From the NCBI RefSeq assembly GCF_015234275.1, contig NZ_JADGII010000002.1: a stretch of DNA of 64,000 bases; one strand, written 5' to 3'. The notes below the pieces were generated by a model that made no database searches, had not been told where the DNA came from, and was given only the letters and a program-made list of their open reading frames with translations. Positions 1 to 8,957 of the stretch are shown here, piece after piece. Made by a program: the position numbers and the translations under genes. Source of the stretch: Prosthecochloris ethylica (GTDB taxonomy: Bacteria; Bacteroidota; Chlorobiia; Chlorobiales; Chlorobiaceae). Position 1 is the stretch's first letter; each line of letters begins with the position of its first letter.

Positions 1-1
1 G

Positions 2-1204
2 GTATTCAATGCGTCCCGCGTTGCGGGAGCGATTGCTGTGTCTGTGGCGTTGTCTTTACTGCCTGCAGTGGCAGAATCGTATGATGCCAGGACGATGTCG
101 GTCGTCGATGGCGGTGCTGAAGCATGGAATGAGTTCAGGGAAACCGGCGGCAAGGGCGAGCTGGATCTGTCGGGCGCGGCGCTCAGGGGAAAAAATCTTC
201 GCGGTTACGATTTCAGCGGGGTTGACCTGAGCGGTTCCGACCTGGAAAACTCTGATCTGAGCGGTTCTGATTTAACCGGAGCTGACCTGTCGGGCGCCAA
301 TCTGTTTCAGGCCCGGGGCAGTGATGCTGTGCTTCGTGGGGCGGTTTGCGACGGGGCTGTACTTGAAGAAGCCGTTTTTTCCGGGGCGGACTGTAGGTCT
401 GCACGGATGAACGGTGCCGTGCTGCGCCAGGTCGACCTGGAAGGAGCACGGCTTGCAGATGCATCCCTCTGTGATGCCGATCTCCGCTCCGCGAATCTCC
501 GGCATGCAGACCTCAGCGGGGCGGACCTCAGCGGAGCCTATCTCTGGCGGGCTGATGTGAGTTTTGCGAGTTTTACGGGAGCCGTGATAACGCCCACGAC
601 GGTTCTCGAGAGCGGAGGTAACGGTTCGCAGCGCTGGGCTTCCGGGCACCAGGCGGAGTTCGTGCCTGAGGCGCCTGCGGTGTCGAAACTCCAGTTGTCC
701 CCGGCACTGCAGGCGGGCGAACAGCCTCCTGTCAACCGTGTGCGTCAGAAGATCGTGTATGGCGCCTCGCTCGACGATGCGGAGCAGCTGTCCTATGACC
801 CCATTCAGCGCAAGCTCTTGAAAAAAAGTGTTTCACGGTGGAACCGGATGAGGGAGCGGCACCCGGGGGAGGCGGTGAGGCTCGCCGGTGCTGATCTGAA
901 CCGTGAGGTCCTTGACGGGGCGAATCTTGCAGGCGCCGATCTCCGCGATGCGGAATTGAAGGATACCGACCTCATCGACAGCTGCCTGGACGGAGCGGAT
1001 CTGCGAGGCATCAATCTCCGGCAGGCGGACCTCAGCGGTGCTGATCTCTCCGGTGCTGATCTTCGTGGAGCATACCTGTGGAGGGCGAACCTCAGCTGGG
1101 CGGTACTCGAGGGAGCACGTGTCGATGGTTCGACGATTCTCGATACCGGCAGGAAGGCGACGCCGGACTGGGCCCGTGAGCACGGAGCCCGCTTTGAAGA
1201 GTGA
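2..1204 (+). CDS. Exported pentapeptide-repeat protein, 5' end outside window
   Basis: The reading frame is open to the first bases of the window, so the true start lies upstream. A GTG at 38 is the first possible start inside, but it would cut a hydrophobic, Ala-rich segment ending PAVAES (about 26-80), which looks like the end of a signal peptide. The mature part is built of A(D/N)LxG pentapeptide repeats, which fold as a right-handed quadrilateral beta-helix. Two repeat blocks (about 160-560 and 880-1110) are separated by a roughly 100-residue linker. Each block opens with a WNxxRE-type segment and closes with a GAYLWRA...W...H.A.F segment, so the protein is a tandem duplication of one module. 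Substrate or partner is unknown; the signal sequence suggests an extracytoplasmic place. Confidence 0.85.
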   Translation, partial: VFNASRVAGAIAVSVALSLLPAVAESYDARTMSVVDGGAEAWNEFRETGGKGELDLSGAALRGKNLRGYDFSGVDLSGSDLENSDLSGSDLTGADLSGANLFQARGSDAVLRGAVCDGAVLEEAVFSGADCRSARMNGAVLRQVDLEGARLADASLCDADLRSANLRHADLSGADLSGAYLWRADVSFASFTGAVITPTTVLESGGNGSQRWASGHQAEFVPEAPAVSKLQLSPALQAGEQPPVNRVRQKIVYGASLDDAEQLSYDPIQRKLLKKSVSRWNRMRERHPGEAVRLAGADLNREVLDGANLAGADLRDAELKDTDLIDSCLDGADLRGINLRQADLSGADLSGADLRGAYLWRANLSWAVLEGARVDGSTILDTGRKATPDWAREHGARFEE

Positions 1205-1227
1205 CTGCCGGTGGTAATATCTGAATT

Positions 1228-2067
1228 ATGAGTACTATGAGTGTATCAGGAGGACCGCTGGTTACGGTTACCATCCCCATGTACAACAATGAACGGTTTA
1301 TCCGTCAGACCGTTGAATCTGTGCTGTCACAGACCTATACGAATTTTGAACTTCTGGTGTATGATGACTGCTCGACGGATGGTTCGTATGAAATTGTTGC
1401 CTCGATAGACGACCCGAGGATCAGGCTGTTGCGTAATCCCGGGAATCTCGGGCCTGAGGGTAACTGGAACCGTGCGGTAAGCAATATACGGGGAACGTAC
1501 GTCAAGCTGATCTGCGGTGACGATATCCTCTTTCCGGACTGCCTGGAAAAACAGGTTGCAGTATTCGAAGAGATGGGGGATGAGCGTATCAGTCTGGTAT
1601 GTGCGCAGAGAACAATTATCGACGCCGACAGTAATCCGCTCATCAAAAAGATAAACCTTGTCGAAGGTGGTCGTCATCAGGCGGTCGATGTCACGCGCAA
1701 GCTGATCAGGATGGGGACCAATATTCTTGGCGAGCCTGTCTGCGGCCTGTATCCGGCTTCGCTGCTTCCCCGCACCCGCGGCTACAGTGCTACGGTTCCC
1801 TATACCATCGATCTCGATTTCTGGATGCAGCTGCTCAAGCTCGGGGACCTCTACATGATCGAAGAACCGCTGTGTGCGTTCAGAATTTCCGATGAGTCAT
1901 GGTCGTCGAGAATCGGGGACCTGCGCTATCACCAGTTTCTCGAGTTCATGGAGCAGACCGCATCGGACGGTTCATTTGAAATCACCGATCTCGATATGTT
2001 CATCGGTAAAATCAATTGCGCTGTCCACTCCATGACCAGTACGGTCGGTTTCAAGCTTTTTGCCTGA
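1228..2067 (+). CDS. Glycosyltransferase family 2
   Basis: A 279-residue protein with a GT-A fold start: VTIPMYNNERFI near residue 12, then the nucleotide-binding VYDDCSTDGS motif about residue 45 and a DxD-like ICGDD motif about residue 94. Such enzymes transfer a sugar from a nucleotide sugar to a lipid or glycan acceptor at the inner face of the membrane. There is no membrane segment. ATG at 1228 is used; a second ATG at 1237 is possible. It follows the pentapeptide-repeat gene by 23 bases on the same strand. Acceptor and sugar cannot be told from sequence. Confidence 0.85.
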   Translation: MSTMSVSGGPLVTVTIPMYNNERFIRQTVESVLSQTYTNFELLVYDDCSTDGSYEIVASIDDPRIRLLRNPGNLGPEGNWNRAVSNIRGTYVKLICGDDILFPDCLEKQVAVFEEMGDERISLVCAQRTIIDADSNPLIKKINLVEGGRHQAVDVTRKLIRMGTNILGEPVCGLYPASLLPRTRGYSATVPYTIDLDFWMQLLKLGDLYMIEEPLCAFRISDESWSSRIGDLRYHQFLEFMEQTASDGSFEITDLDMFIGKINCAVHSMTSTVGFKLFA

Positions 2068-2354
2068 TGCGGTGCTGTCATGTTACCTGTCTATGCCTGG
2101 TTTGGCGTGATGAAAGTGAATTTTCTGGTCCGGTCTGCTGTTGTCTGGTGTAGCGGGGAGTCTGCCGGGTTCTGTCGCCGCTGAAAGACGGACCTCTCCG
2201 ATCTGTTTTTCAGGGCCGGGTTACGTGGTTTCTCCCTGTCTGGAGCATCCTCGGGTGTTATGGATTTGAGCAGATTTTTTTCATATTGGCTCAGCTTTTC
2301 TTTTGTGATGCCCTGGGGAGCAGAAATGAATGTTGTTAACTCTTGTCGTATGTC

Positions 2355-5300
2355 ATGATGGCTCATCAGAATGAAACCGAGATACAGCTTCCTGAAACAG
2401 GAAGCGGGCGGGAAATACCGTTCAACTATACGTCTGCCGGAGACCGCCAGGCGCTTTCGCTGGTTTTTGATGAAGAAAATGTGCGTTTGCTGGACGAACT
2501 GCGTGAACGGCGGGTGACCGGTCGTTCCGCGCGTCTTCTCATGCGTATTATCGGTGAACTGCTGATCCACCGGCGAAACCCCTATCTCTATCAGGAGCTT
2601 ATAGATTCTCATGCCCGGCGTGTGCGGTTGTTCGAGCACGCCCTGAAGGATCTCGATATCATCGCGTCGAGCGCGAACGGTGAAAGCCGTGTGCTGTCGA
2701 TCGTATCGAATCTCCGAAAGTATTTTCACGATTTTCGTGAAGAGATCGAGGAGGCCCCTGATTTCAGGCGCAAGGTGCGTAAGGAGCTTGGCGCGGTTGT
2801 CGGCCAGGAGAATGTGCTTTTTGATCCGTTTTCTCTGGTCTCTCACGCGACCGACGCGACGGACTGGAGGCTGTTTCTTCCGGTCGCTGTCGTGACTCCC
2901 GATCACGAGGAGCAGGTCGCCCCTCTCCTGGCGGCTGTCGACCGTCTCGACCTCAAGGCGATACCTCGAGGTGCCGGGACCGGCCTGACGGGAGGAGCTG
3001 TTCCGCTCAGGCGTGATTGTGTCATCATCAATACCGAGAAGCTGAACCATATTCGGGGTATCAGTTACCGGCCGTTTACGGACGACAGCAGCCGCACGGT
3101 CGAGGCTCCGGTCATCGAGGTGGAGGCTGGAGTGGTGACGGAGCAGGCCATGTCGTACGCGGCGGCTGAAGATCTGGTGTTCGCAACCGATCCGACCAGC
3201 GAGTGGTCGTGTACCGTCGGAGGAAACATTGCCGAGAACGCAGGCGGTAAAAAAGCTGTGCGCTGGGGGACCTGTATCGACAATCTCGTCGAGTGGGACA
3301 TCGCCATGCCGTCGGGTGAGAGCTGGAAGGTGACGCGCACGGACCACCGGCTGAGAAAAATCATGCCGGATGACACGGTTACCTACGAGGTTTCTGACAG
3401 CCGAGGAAACGTTCTCAACACGATCGAGCTCCTGGGGACCCAGATCCGCAGGAAAGGCCTGTGGAAGGATATCACCAACAAAGCCCTCGGTGGTGTGCCG
3501 GGGCTGCAGAAAGAGGGGACGGACGGAGTCATTACCTCGGCGCGGTTCATTCTCTATCCGAAGTACGAAGTCACCAAGACCCTCTGTCTCGAGTTTTTCG
3601 GCCCTGATATGGATGAGGCGAGCCGGGTGATCGTCGAGCTGTCGAAAATTTTCCCTCTTCCTGCCAACGACCATGAAGCCCTGCTGGCGCTGGAGCATTT
3701 CGATGACGAGTATATCAGGGCGATCGATTACAAGGTGAAGGCCACGAGGCCCCAGATGCCGAAAGCCGTGCTTCTGATCGATATTGCCGGTCACAGTGAA
3801 GAAGAAGCCCGGGCAGGTGTCGATCGCGTCGCAACGCTTCTGGAGAAGCACCCGAACACGCTGATGTTCGTTGCACGTGATAATGAAGAGGCTACACGTT
3901 TCTGGGCCGACCGGAAGAAGCTCAGTGCGATTGCCCGGCGAACCAATGCCTTCAAACTCAACGAGGATATCGTCATTCCGCTCGAGGCCCTTGCCGAGTT
4001 TGCCCGGTTTATCGATCAGCTCAATATCGAGGAGGAACGCTACAGCCAGCGCAAGGTCGTCGATCAGTTCGAACAGCTGCTTTGCCACACCCGTATCAAG
4101 GAGGATACCGAGCAGTTTGAATCCAAGATTCCTGCTGCGCTGGATCTCTGCAGGGAGACCAGGGAGAAGATCGAGCAGGCTGACGAGAGAGAACTCCGGG
4201 GACTTCTGGTCGTTCAGGATTTCCGTCACGAATTCAACGAGCTGTTCCACGGCTATCCCGCCATGGTGTCGTCGGCAGAGCAGGAATATACCGCCGTACG
4301 TGACCGGCGGATCGTGATCGCAACGCACATGCATGCAGGTGATGGGAACGTCCATGTCAATATCCCTGTCCTGTCGAACGATCATGCCATGCTTCGCCGG
4401 GCGGACCATGTCGTTGACCAGGTGATGGATAAGGTTGTCGGGCTCGGCGGGGTCGTTTCCGGTGAGCACGGTATCGGGGTCACCAAGCTGAAGTACATGG
4501 ATCCTGACGTGATCGCCGAACTCAACGAGTACCGTGAACGCGTCGATCCGCGAGGGATGATGAACCCGGGCAAGCTTCAGGATTACGACGCCCTCCATTA
4601 TATTTTCACGCCCTCGTTCAATCTGCTCGAGCTCGAGGCTCATATTCTCAAGCGAGCCCAGATCGAGGAGCTGTCGAAAAAAGTCGACTACTGTATACGC
4701 TGCGGAAAATGCAAGATCGATTGCTGCGTGTTTTATCCTGCGCGTGGCATGTTCTATCATCCCCGCAACAAGAATCTCGCGATCGGGTCGCTGATCGAGG
4801 CGCTGCTGTATGATGCGCAACGGGAACGTAAAACTGATTTTGAACTGCTCAGATGGCTTGAAGAGGTGGCTGACCACTGTACGATCTGCCACAAGTGCCT
4901 CAAGCCATGTCCCGTGGATATCGATACGGGGGAAGTGTCGGTGCTCGAGCGCAGCATTCTCGAAAGCTGGGGCTACAAGCATTTTTCTCCAGTGACGCAG
5001 ATGACGCTTCGTTACCTGGACAACCGTTCTCCACTGTACAACAAGATGTTCCGCACCGCGGTTCTGCGTGTCGGCGGGGCTGCCCAGCGTCTTGGCAACA
5101 GGCTGACCGCTCCATTGCAGGACCCCGACAAACCCTCGCCCTTTTACCCGCTGCGGATGGTGCGTTCATCTGTTCCGCCGGTTCCGGAAGAGACCCTGAG
5201 GGATGTTCTGCCGCCGTGTGAAGCTGACCAGGTACTGGTATTCGAGCCCGACAAGGAGGCTCCGAAAACCGTGTTTTATTTTCCCGGATGCGGTTCCGAG

Positions 5301-6017
5301 CGCCTGAACTCCATGATTTCGATGGCGGTTATCCATGTGCTGCTTGAAACGGGTGTGCGTGTCGTGCTGCCACCGCCGTTTCTCTGCTGCGGTTTTCCGT
5401 CGCACGTCAATGCGCAGAACGATCTGAATGCCCGGATGGTGCTGCGCAATACCGTGATGTTCAGTCAGATCAGGGAGATGTTTTCCTATCTGGATTTCGA
5501 TGCCTGCGTGATTTCATGCGGCACCTGTCTCGAAGGTCTTGAAAGCATGGAGACCAACAAGTTGTTCGGCGGACGGATTGTCGATGTGTTGAGCTATGCT
5601 GTCGAGCAGGGGCTGACGCTCGAGGGTGACGAGGCATGTCTCTATCATGCTCCCTGTCATGACTCCCTGGGCGGCAAGGCCGTCGGTGAACTCGGCAGGA
5701 TGGGCGGATTCGGAACGGTGACCCCGGTTCCGCACTGCTGTTCGGAGGCCGGAACCATGGCCCTGTCACGGCCGGATATTACCGATTCCATGCTTCAGCG
5801 CAAGCGGGAGGCGATTTCCGAGGCGCTGGACAAGGCTGGTGAGCGGGGAGTGATGCTGACCAACTGTCCTTCATGTGTTCAGGGGCTTGGCAGAAATCGC
5901 GATCTGGGGATCGAGCCTCTTCATATCGCTGTCGCGATCGCCCAGAAACTTTCAGGTGGCGAGTGGAAACAGCGCTTTATGGAGCAGGCAGCGCGGGCTG
6001 CTGCGGTGAGTTTCTGA
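2355..6017 (+). CDS. DUF3683-type FAD/Fe-S oxidoreductase (GlcD-GlpC-like fusion)
   Basis: A very large protein (about 1220 residues) fusing several modules. An N-terminal DUF3683-like region (about residues 1-90) precedes an FAD-binding type 4 domain with PRGAGTGLTGGA near residue 205 and a FAD-oxidase C-terminal domain with THMHAGDGNVHVN near 660. Two ferredoxin clusters follow, CIRCGKCKIDCC (about 780) and CTICHKCLKPCP (about 840). The C-terminus has CCG-type heterodisulfide-reductase/GlpC motifs: FPGCGSE, LCCGFPS, CGTCLEG, HAPCHDS and TNCPSC. It probably oxidises a 2-hydroxyacid and passes electrons through the Fe-S domains; the substrate is unknown. The frame can start at TTG 2343, but ATG 2355 or 2358 is more likely; no strong ribosome site marks either. 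Confidence 0.9.
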   Translation: MMAHQNETEIQLPETGSGREIPFNYTSAGDRQALSLVFDEENVRLLDELRERRVTGRSARLLMRIIGELLIHRRNPYLYQELIDSHARRVRLFEHALKDLDIIASSANGESRVLSIVSNLRKYFHDFREEIEEAPDFRRKVRKELGAVVGQENVLFDPFSLVSHATDATDWRLFLPVAVVTPDHEEQVAPLLAAVDRLDLKAIPRGAGTGLTGGAVPLRRDCVIINTEKLNHIRGISYRPFTDDSSRTVEAPVIEVEAGVVTEQAMSYAAAEDLVFATDPTSEWSCTVGGNIAENAGGKKAVRWGTCIDNLVEWDIAMPSGESWKVTRTDHRLRKIMPDDTVTYEVSDSRGNVLNTIELLGTQIRRKGLWKDITNKALGGVPGLQKEGTDGVITSARFILYPKYEVTKTLCLEFFGPDMDEASRVIVELSKIFPLPANDHEALLALEHFDDEYIRAIDYKVKATRPQMPKAVLLIDIAGHSEEEARAGVDRVATLLEKHPNTLMFVARDNEEATRFWADRKKLSAIARRTNAFKLNEDIVIPLEALAEFARFIDQLNIEEERYSQRKVVDQFEQLLCHTRIKEDTEQFESKIPAALDLCRETREKIEQADERELRGLLVVQDFRHEFNELFHGYPAMVSSAEQEYTAVRDRRIVIATHMHAGDGNVHVNIPVLSNDHAMLRRADHVVDQVMDKVVGLGGVVSGEHGIGVTKLKYMDPDVIAELNEYRERVDPRGMMNPGKLQDYDALHYIFTPSFNLLELEAHILKRAQIEELSKKVDYCIRCGKCKIDCCVFYPARGMFYHPRNKNLAIGSLIEALLYDAQRERKTDFELLRWLEEVADHCTICHKCLKPCPVDIDTGEVSVLERSILESWGYKHFSPVTQMTLRYLDNRSPLYNKMFRTAVLRVGGAAQRLGNRLTAPLQDPDKPSPFYPLRMVRSSVPPVPEETLRDVLPPCEADQVLVFEPDKEAPKTVFYFPGCGSERLNSMISMAVIHVLLETGVRVVLPPPFLCCGFPSHVNAQNDLNARMVLRNTVMFSQIREMFSYLDFDACVISCGTCLEGLESMETNKLFGGRIVDVLSYAVEQGLTLEGDEACLYHAPCHDSLGGKAVGELGRMGGFGTVTPVPHCCSEAGTMALSRPDITDSMLQRKREAISEALDKAGERGVMLTNCPSCVQGLGRNRDLGIEPLHIAVAIAQKLSGGEWKQRFMEQAARAAAVSF

Positions 6018-6025
6018 GACCTTCC

Positions 6026-6050
6026 GGGAGCGGATACATGCTCCGCTCCC
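6026..6050 (+). terminator. Hairpin after the FAD/Fe-S gene
   Basis: Nine bases past the stop codon a perfect 9-bp stem (GGGAGCGGA with TCCGCTCCC) encloses a 7-base loop. A second, weaker GTC/GAC hairpin follows to about 6078, then a T-rich stretch. There is no T-run directly behind the first stem, so it may be a terminator, an mRNA 3'-end stabiliser or a partial attenuator before the aminotransferase gene. Confidence 0.4.
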
Positions 6051-6155
6051 TGTCTGTCGTGAAGATGACGGACGGTCAGTGACCTCTTTGTTATTTTTAT
6101 TGTTTTTGTTATTAGCGGTGTTTTGTTTGTTATGAATGTTTCAGGGTAACATGTT

Positions 6156-7367
6156 ATGTTCGATGAAATCGAGTTCGAAAAGATCAAGCGGCTGCCGAAG
6201 TATGTGTTTGCCGCAGTCAACGAGCTGAAAATGGCTGAGCGCAGGAGAGGGGAGGATGTGATCGACTTCTCCATGGGAAATCCTGATGGCCCGACGCCAC
6301 AGCATATTATCGATAAGCTTGTCGAAAGCGTCAACAAGCCCAAAACCCACGGGTACTCTGTTTCGAAAGGGATCTACAAGCTTCGGCTGGCTCTCTGTGA
6401 CTGGTACCGCCGAACATACGGGGTCGAACTCGATCCTGATACTGAAGTTGTGGCGTCGATGGGGTCGAAAGAGGGGTATGTCAACCTTGTCCAGGCAATC
6501 ACCAATCCAGGTGATATCGCCATGGTGCCTGATCCCTGTTACCCGATTCATTCACAGGCATTCATTCTTGCCGGAGGCAATGTTCACCGTTTCCGGCTGG
6601 AGATGGATGATGAGTTCCGCCTTGACGAGGAGGCATTTTTCCGCAATATCGAGACCGCCATGCGGGAGTCTTCTCCCCGGCCGAAGTACCTTGTGGTGAA
6701 TTTCCCCAACAATCCCACGACAGCTACCGTGGAATTGCCTTTCTACGAGCGTCTGGTGGAAACTGCGCGGCGGGAGCGTTTCTACATTATCAGCGATATT
6801 GCATATGCTGAAATCACATTTGACGGGTATTCGGCCCCGTCGATTCTGCAGGTTCCGGGCGCAAAGGATGTCGCAGTGGAGTCGTACACGCTCTCGAAAA
6901 CCTATAACATGGCCGGCTGGCGAGTCGGGTTTCTCGTCGGTAACGCGAAGCTGGTCGGGGCTCTCATGCGTATCAAGAGCTGGCTCGATTACGGGATGTT
7001 CACCCCGATCCAGGTCGCCTCTACCGTTGCGCTGAATGCTGACCAGGGTTGTGTGCAGGAGATTCGCCAGACCTATCTCAAGCGTCGGGAGGTGCTGTTG
7101 TCCAGTTTCGCCAATGCGGGATGGATCATCAGGAGGCCAAGGGCGTCGATGTTCGTCTGGGCTGCAATCCCTGAGCGGTTCAGGGAGATGGGAAGCCTTG
7201 AGTTCAGCAAGCTGCTTCTGAAAGAGGCTCATGTCGCTGTCAGCCCGGGAATCGGTTTCGGCCCCAACGGGGACGGGTTCGTGCGCATCGCCCTGATCGA
7301 GAACGAGGAGCGTATCCGTCAGGCCGCCCGCAATATCCGCAGGTTTTTCAGGGAGTATCAGGGGTGA
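6156..7367 (+). CDS. Class I/II aminotransferase, AlaC-like
   Basis: A 403-residue fold-type I PLP enzyme. Visible landmarks are DFSMGNPDGPTP (about 30), the YSVSKG substrate segment, NFPNNPTTATV (about 190), and the PLP lysine in SYTLSKTYNMAGWRVGF (about 248). The overall pattern matches the AlaC/YfdZ alanine transaminase group, also annotated as LL-diaminopimelate aminotransferase-like; it does not look like DapL. It would move an amino group between alanine or a related amino acid and 2-oxoglutarate. ATG at 6156 fits the family start. Its last 20 bases overlap the end of the convergent nnr gene. Confidence 0.88.
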   Translation: MFDEIEFEKIKRLPKYVFAAVNELKMAERRRGEDVIDFSMGNPDGPTPQHIIDKLVESVNKPKTHGYSVSKGIYKLRLALCDWYRRTYGVELDPDTEVVASMGSKEGYVNLVQAITNPGDIAMVPDPCYPIHSQAFILAGGNVHRFRLEMDDEFRLDEEAFFRNIETAMRESSPRPKYLVVNFPNNPTTATVELPFYERLVETARRERFYIISDIAYAEITFDGYSAPSILQVPGAKDVAVESYTLSKTYNMAGWRVGFLVGNAKLVGALMRIKSWLDYGMFTPIQVASTVALNADQGCVQEIRQTYLKRREVLLSSFANAGWIIRRPRASMFVWAAIPERFREMGSLEFSKLLLKEAHVAVSPGIGFGPNGDGFVRIALIENEERIRQAARNIRRFFREYQG

Positions 7368-8943
7368 TGGAAAACATCTCGCTGATGGCTTCCGGTATCC
7401 TGTGAACTACCTGCTCCGCAGTCACCAGGCTCGAGAGATCGTGAGCGAGATCGCCGGCTCTTGCGTGAAACCAGGATGCGGCCGAGGCGGCTTCGAATGT
7501 CGAACATCCTTTGGCGGCAAGCGCTCCGATCATGCCTGAGAGAATATCTCCGGTCCCGGCGGTTGCCAGTGCTTCGGTGCCGGATGTGTTGAGATGAACC
7601 TTTCCCTGCGGGGAGGAGATGACCGTCGGATTTCCTTTGAGCAGAAGCGCTACATTGTGATTCCTGCTGAATACCCTTGCGTGCATGATCGGGTCGGCAG
7701 AGATGTCCGGGATTGCGAGCCCGGTCAGGCGGCTGAATTCACCGTTATGCGGAGTCAGCACGGCATCCTGCATTCCGCTTTGTGCGAGATCGATACCTGA
7801 TTCTGCAAGCGCGAAGAGGGCGTCGGCATCCAGGACGACTTTCTTCGTCGTAAAAACTCTGCTGGTCACGAGGCGCCTGACAAGTTCCAGGTCAGCCGGC
7901 GTTCTGCCGAGACCGCATCCCAGGACAATCGCATCGGCCCATCTTATTTTCTGTTCCAGTGCGTCAGGCTTGCGGCTGATCACGGTCGCGGCTGGAGCTG
8001 TTGCATGGAGTGCTGCAGCGGCTTCCAGCGGAAGGGAGGTGCACACATATCCCGTTCCGCAGGCGAGTGCCGCACGGGTGGCGAGTATGGCTGCACCTGT
8101 CATGGAGGCTTCCGGGGAGAGAGAGCCCGCTATGATGAGCAGCTTGCCGTTGGTATGCTTTGCACTCGATGGAGAGCGCAGCGTGAAGCAGGCGGAGGCG
8201 TACTCGTCGTCAATCTCTCGACAGCAGGTTTCAGGCAGCAGAAAGGGAGGAATGGAAATTTCCGCCGTGTGGACCTCTCCCGTCAGTTCCGGGCCGGCAT
8301 TGAAGAAAAATCCGGTTTTCCGGTAAGCCATGGTGATGGTCATGTCTGCCCGTATCGTCGGTGCTGCAGAATACCCGGTTGTGGCGTCGAGGCCGCTCGG
8401 CAGATCGAGGGCGATGACCGGGCTTGCGTTTTGACTGCTGCGGCTGTTGATCAGTTCGATGGCCGAGCGTACCGGATCTCTCAACGTGACTCCTTCGTGT
8501 TCGAGGTTCAGCCCCGTACCGAGAAGTGCATCGATGATGGCGGTGTACTCCTGCTGCTCAATCGTGTTCATCGCATCGTCGAGTGTGGCAAACAGCCGAA
8601 GCCGGGAGGAGTGAGAAGCGTAGGCCTGAAGAATTCCGAGCCCTTCGCGGTTGATGTCCTTCAGGGAATCCGGCGGGTAGAGTGTGACGACATCCACTGA
8701 CGCCCCTTTATTGAGCAGATGACGGGCCAGCACGAACCCGTCACCTCCGTTATTGCCTTTGCCGCACAGTATCAGAAAGCCGCAATCGTGCAACTGTCCG
8801 TTTTCGCGATGCAGCGAGCGGGATATGATCTCTGCCGCCTGGCGCCCTGCAAGTTCCATCAGGCGGGTTTCGGACGTCAGCAGTTTATCGATAGCGGCAT
8901 TGTCTGCCTGTGCCATTTCCTTTCCGGTGACGATCGCATTCAT
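7348..8943 (-). CDS. nnr: Bifunctional NAD(P)HX epimerase/dehydratase
   Basis: A 531-residue repair enzyme with both YjeF domains. The N-terminal part (about 1-220) is the NAD(P)HX epimerase, with CGKGNNGGDGFVLARHL near 60. The C-terminal part (about 240-520) is the ADP- or ATP-dependent dehydratase, with LTPHNGEFSRL and the nucleotide motif AGTGDILSGMIGAL near 470. Together they restore hydrated NADH and NADPH. It is the last gene of a minus-strand run after secA and purL, 14 bases behind purL. Its 3' end overlaps the convergent aminotransferase gene by 20 bases. Confidence 0.95.
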   Translation of the reverse strand: MNAIVTGKEMAQADNAAIDKLLTSETRLMELAGRQAAEIISRSLHRENGQLHDCGFLILCGKGNNGGDGFVLARHLLNKGASVDVVTLYPPDSLKDINREGLGILQAYASHSSRLRLFATLDDAMNTIEQQEYTAIIDALLGTGLNLEHEGVTLRDPVRSAIELINSRSSQNASPVIALDLPSGLDATTGYSAAPTIRADMTITMAYRKTGFFFNAGPELTGEVHTAEISIPPFLLPETCCREIDDEYASACFTLRSPSSAKHTNGKLLIIAGSLSPEASMTGAAILATRAALACGTGYVCTSLPLEAAAALHATAPAATVISRKPDALEQKIRWADAIVLGCGLGRTPADLELVRRLVTSRVFTTKKVVLDADALFALAESGIDLAQSGMQDAVLTPHNGEFSRLTGLAIPDISADPIMHARVFSRNHNVALLLKGNPTVISSPQGKVHLNTSGTEALATAGTGDILSGMIGALAAKGCSTFEAASAASWFHARAGDLAHDLSSLVTAEQVVHRIPEAISEMFSITPDTP

Positions 8944-8957
8944 GATCCTGGGCTGGT

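Noticed and set aside
2091..4982. A 963-codon open frame on the minus strand, opposite the FAD/Fe-S gene
   Set aside because: The plus-strand protein has continuous, correctly spaced family motifs. The antisense frame is a by-product of GC-rich codon use and has no recognisable domain.
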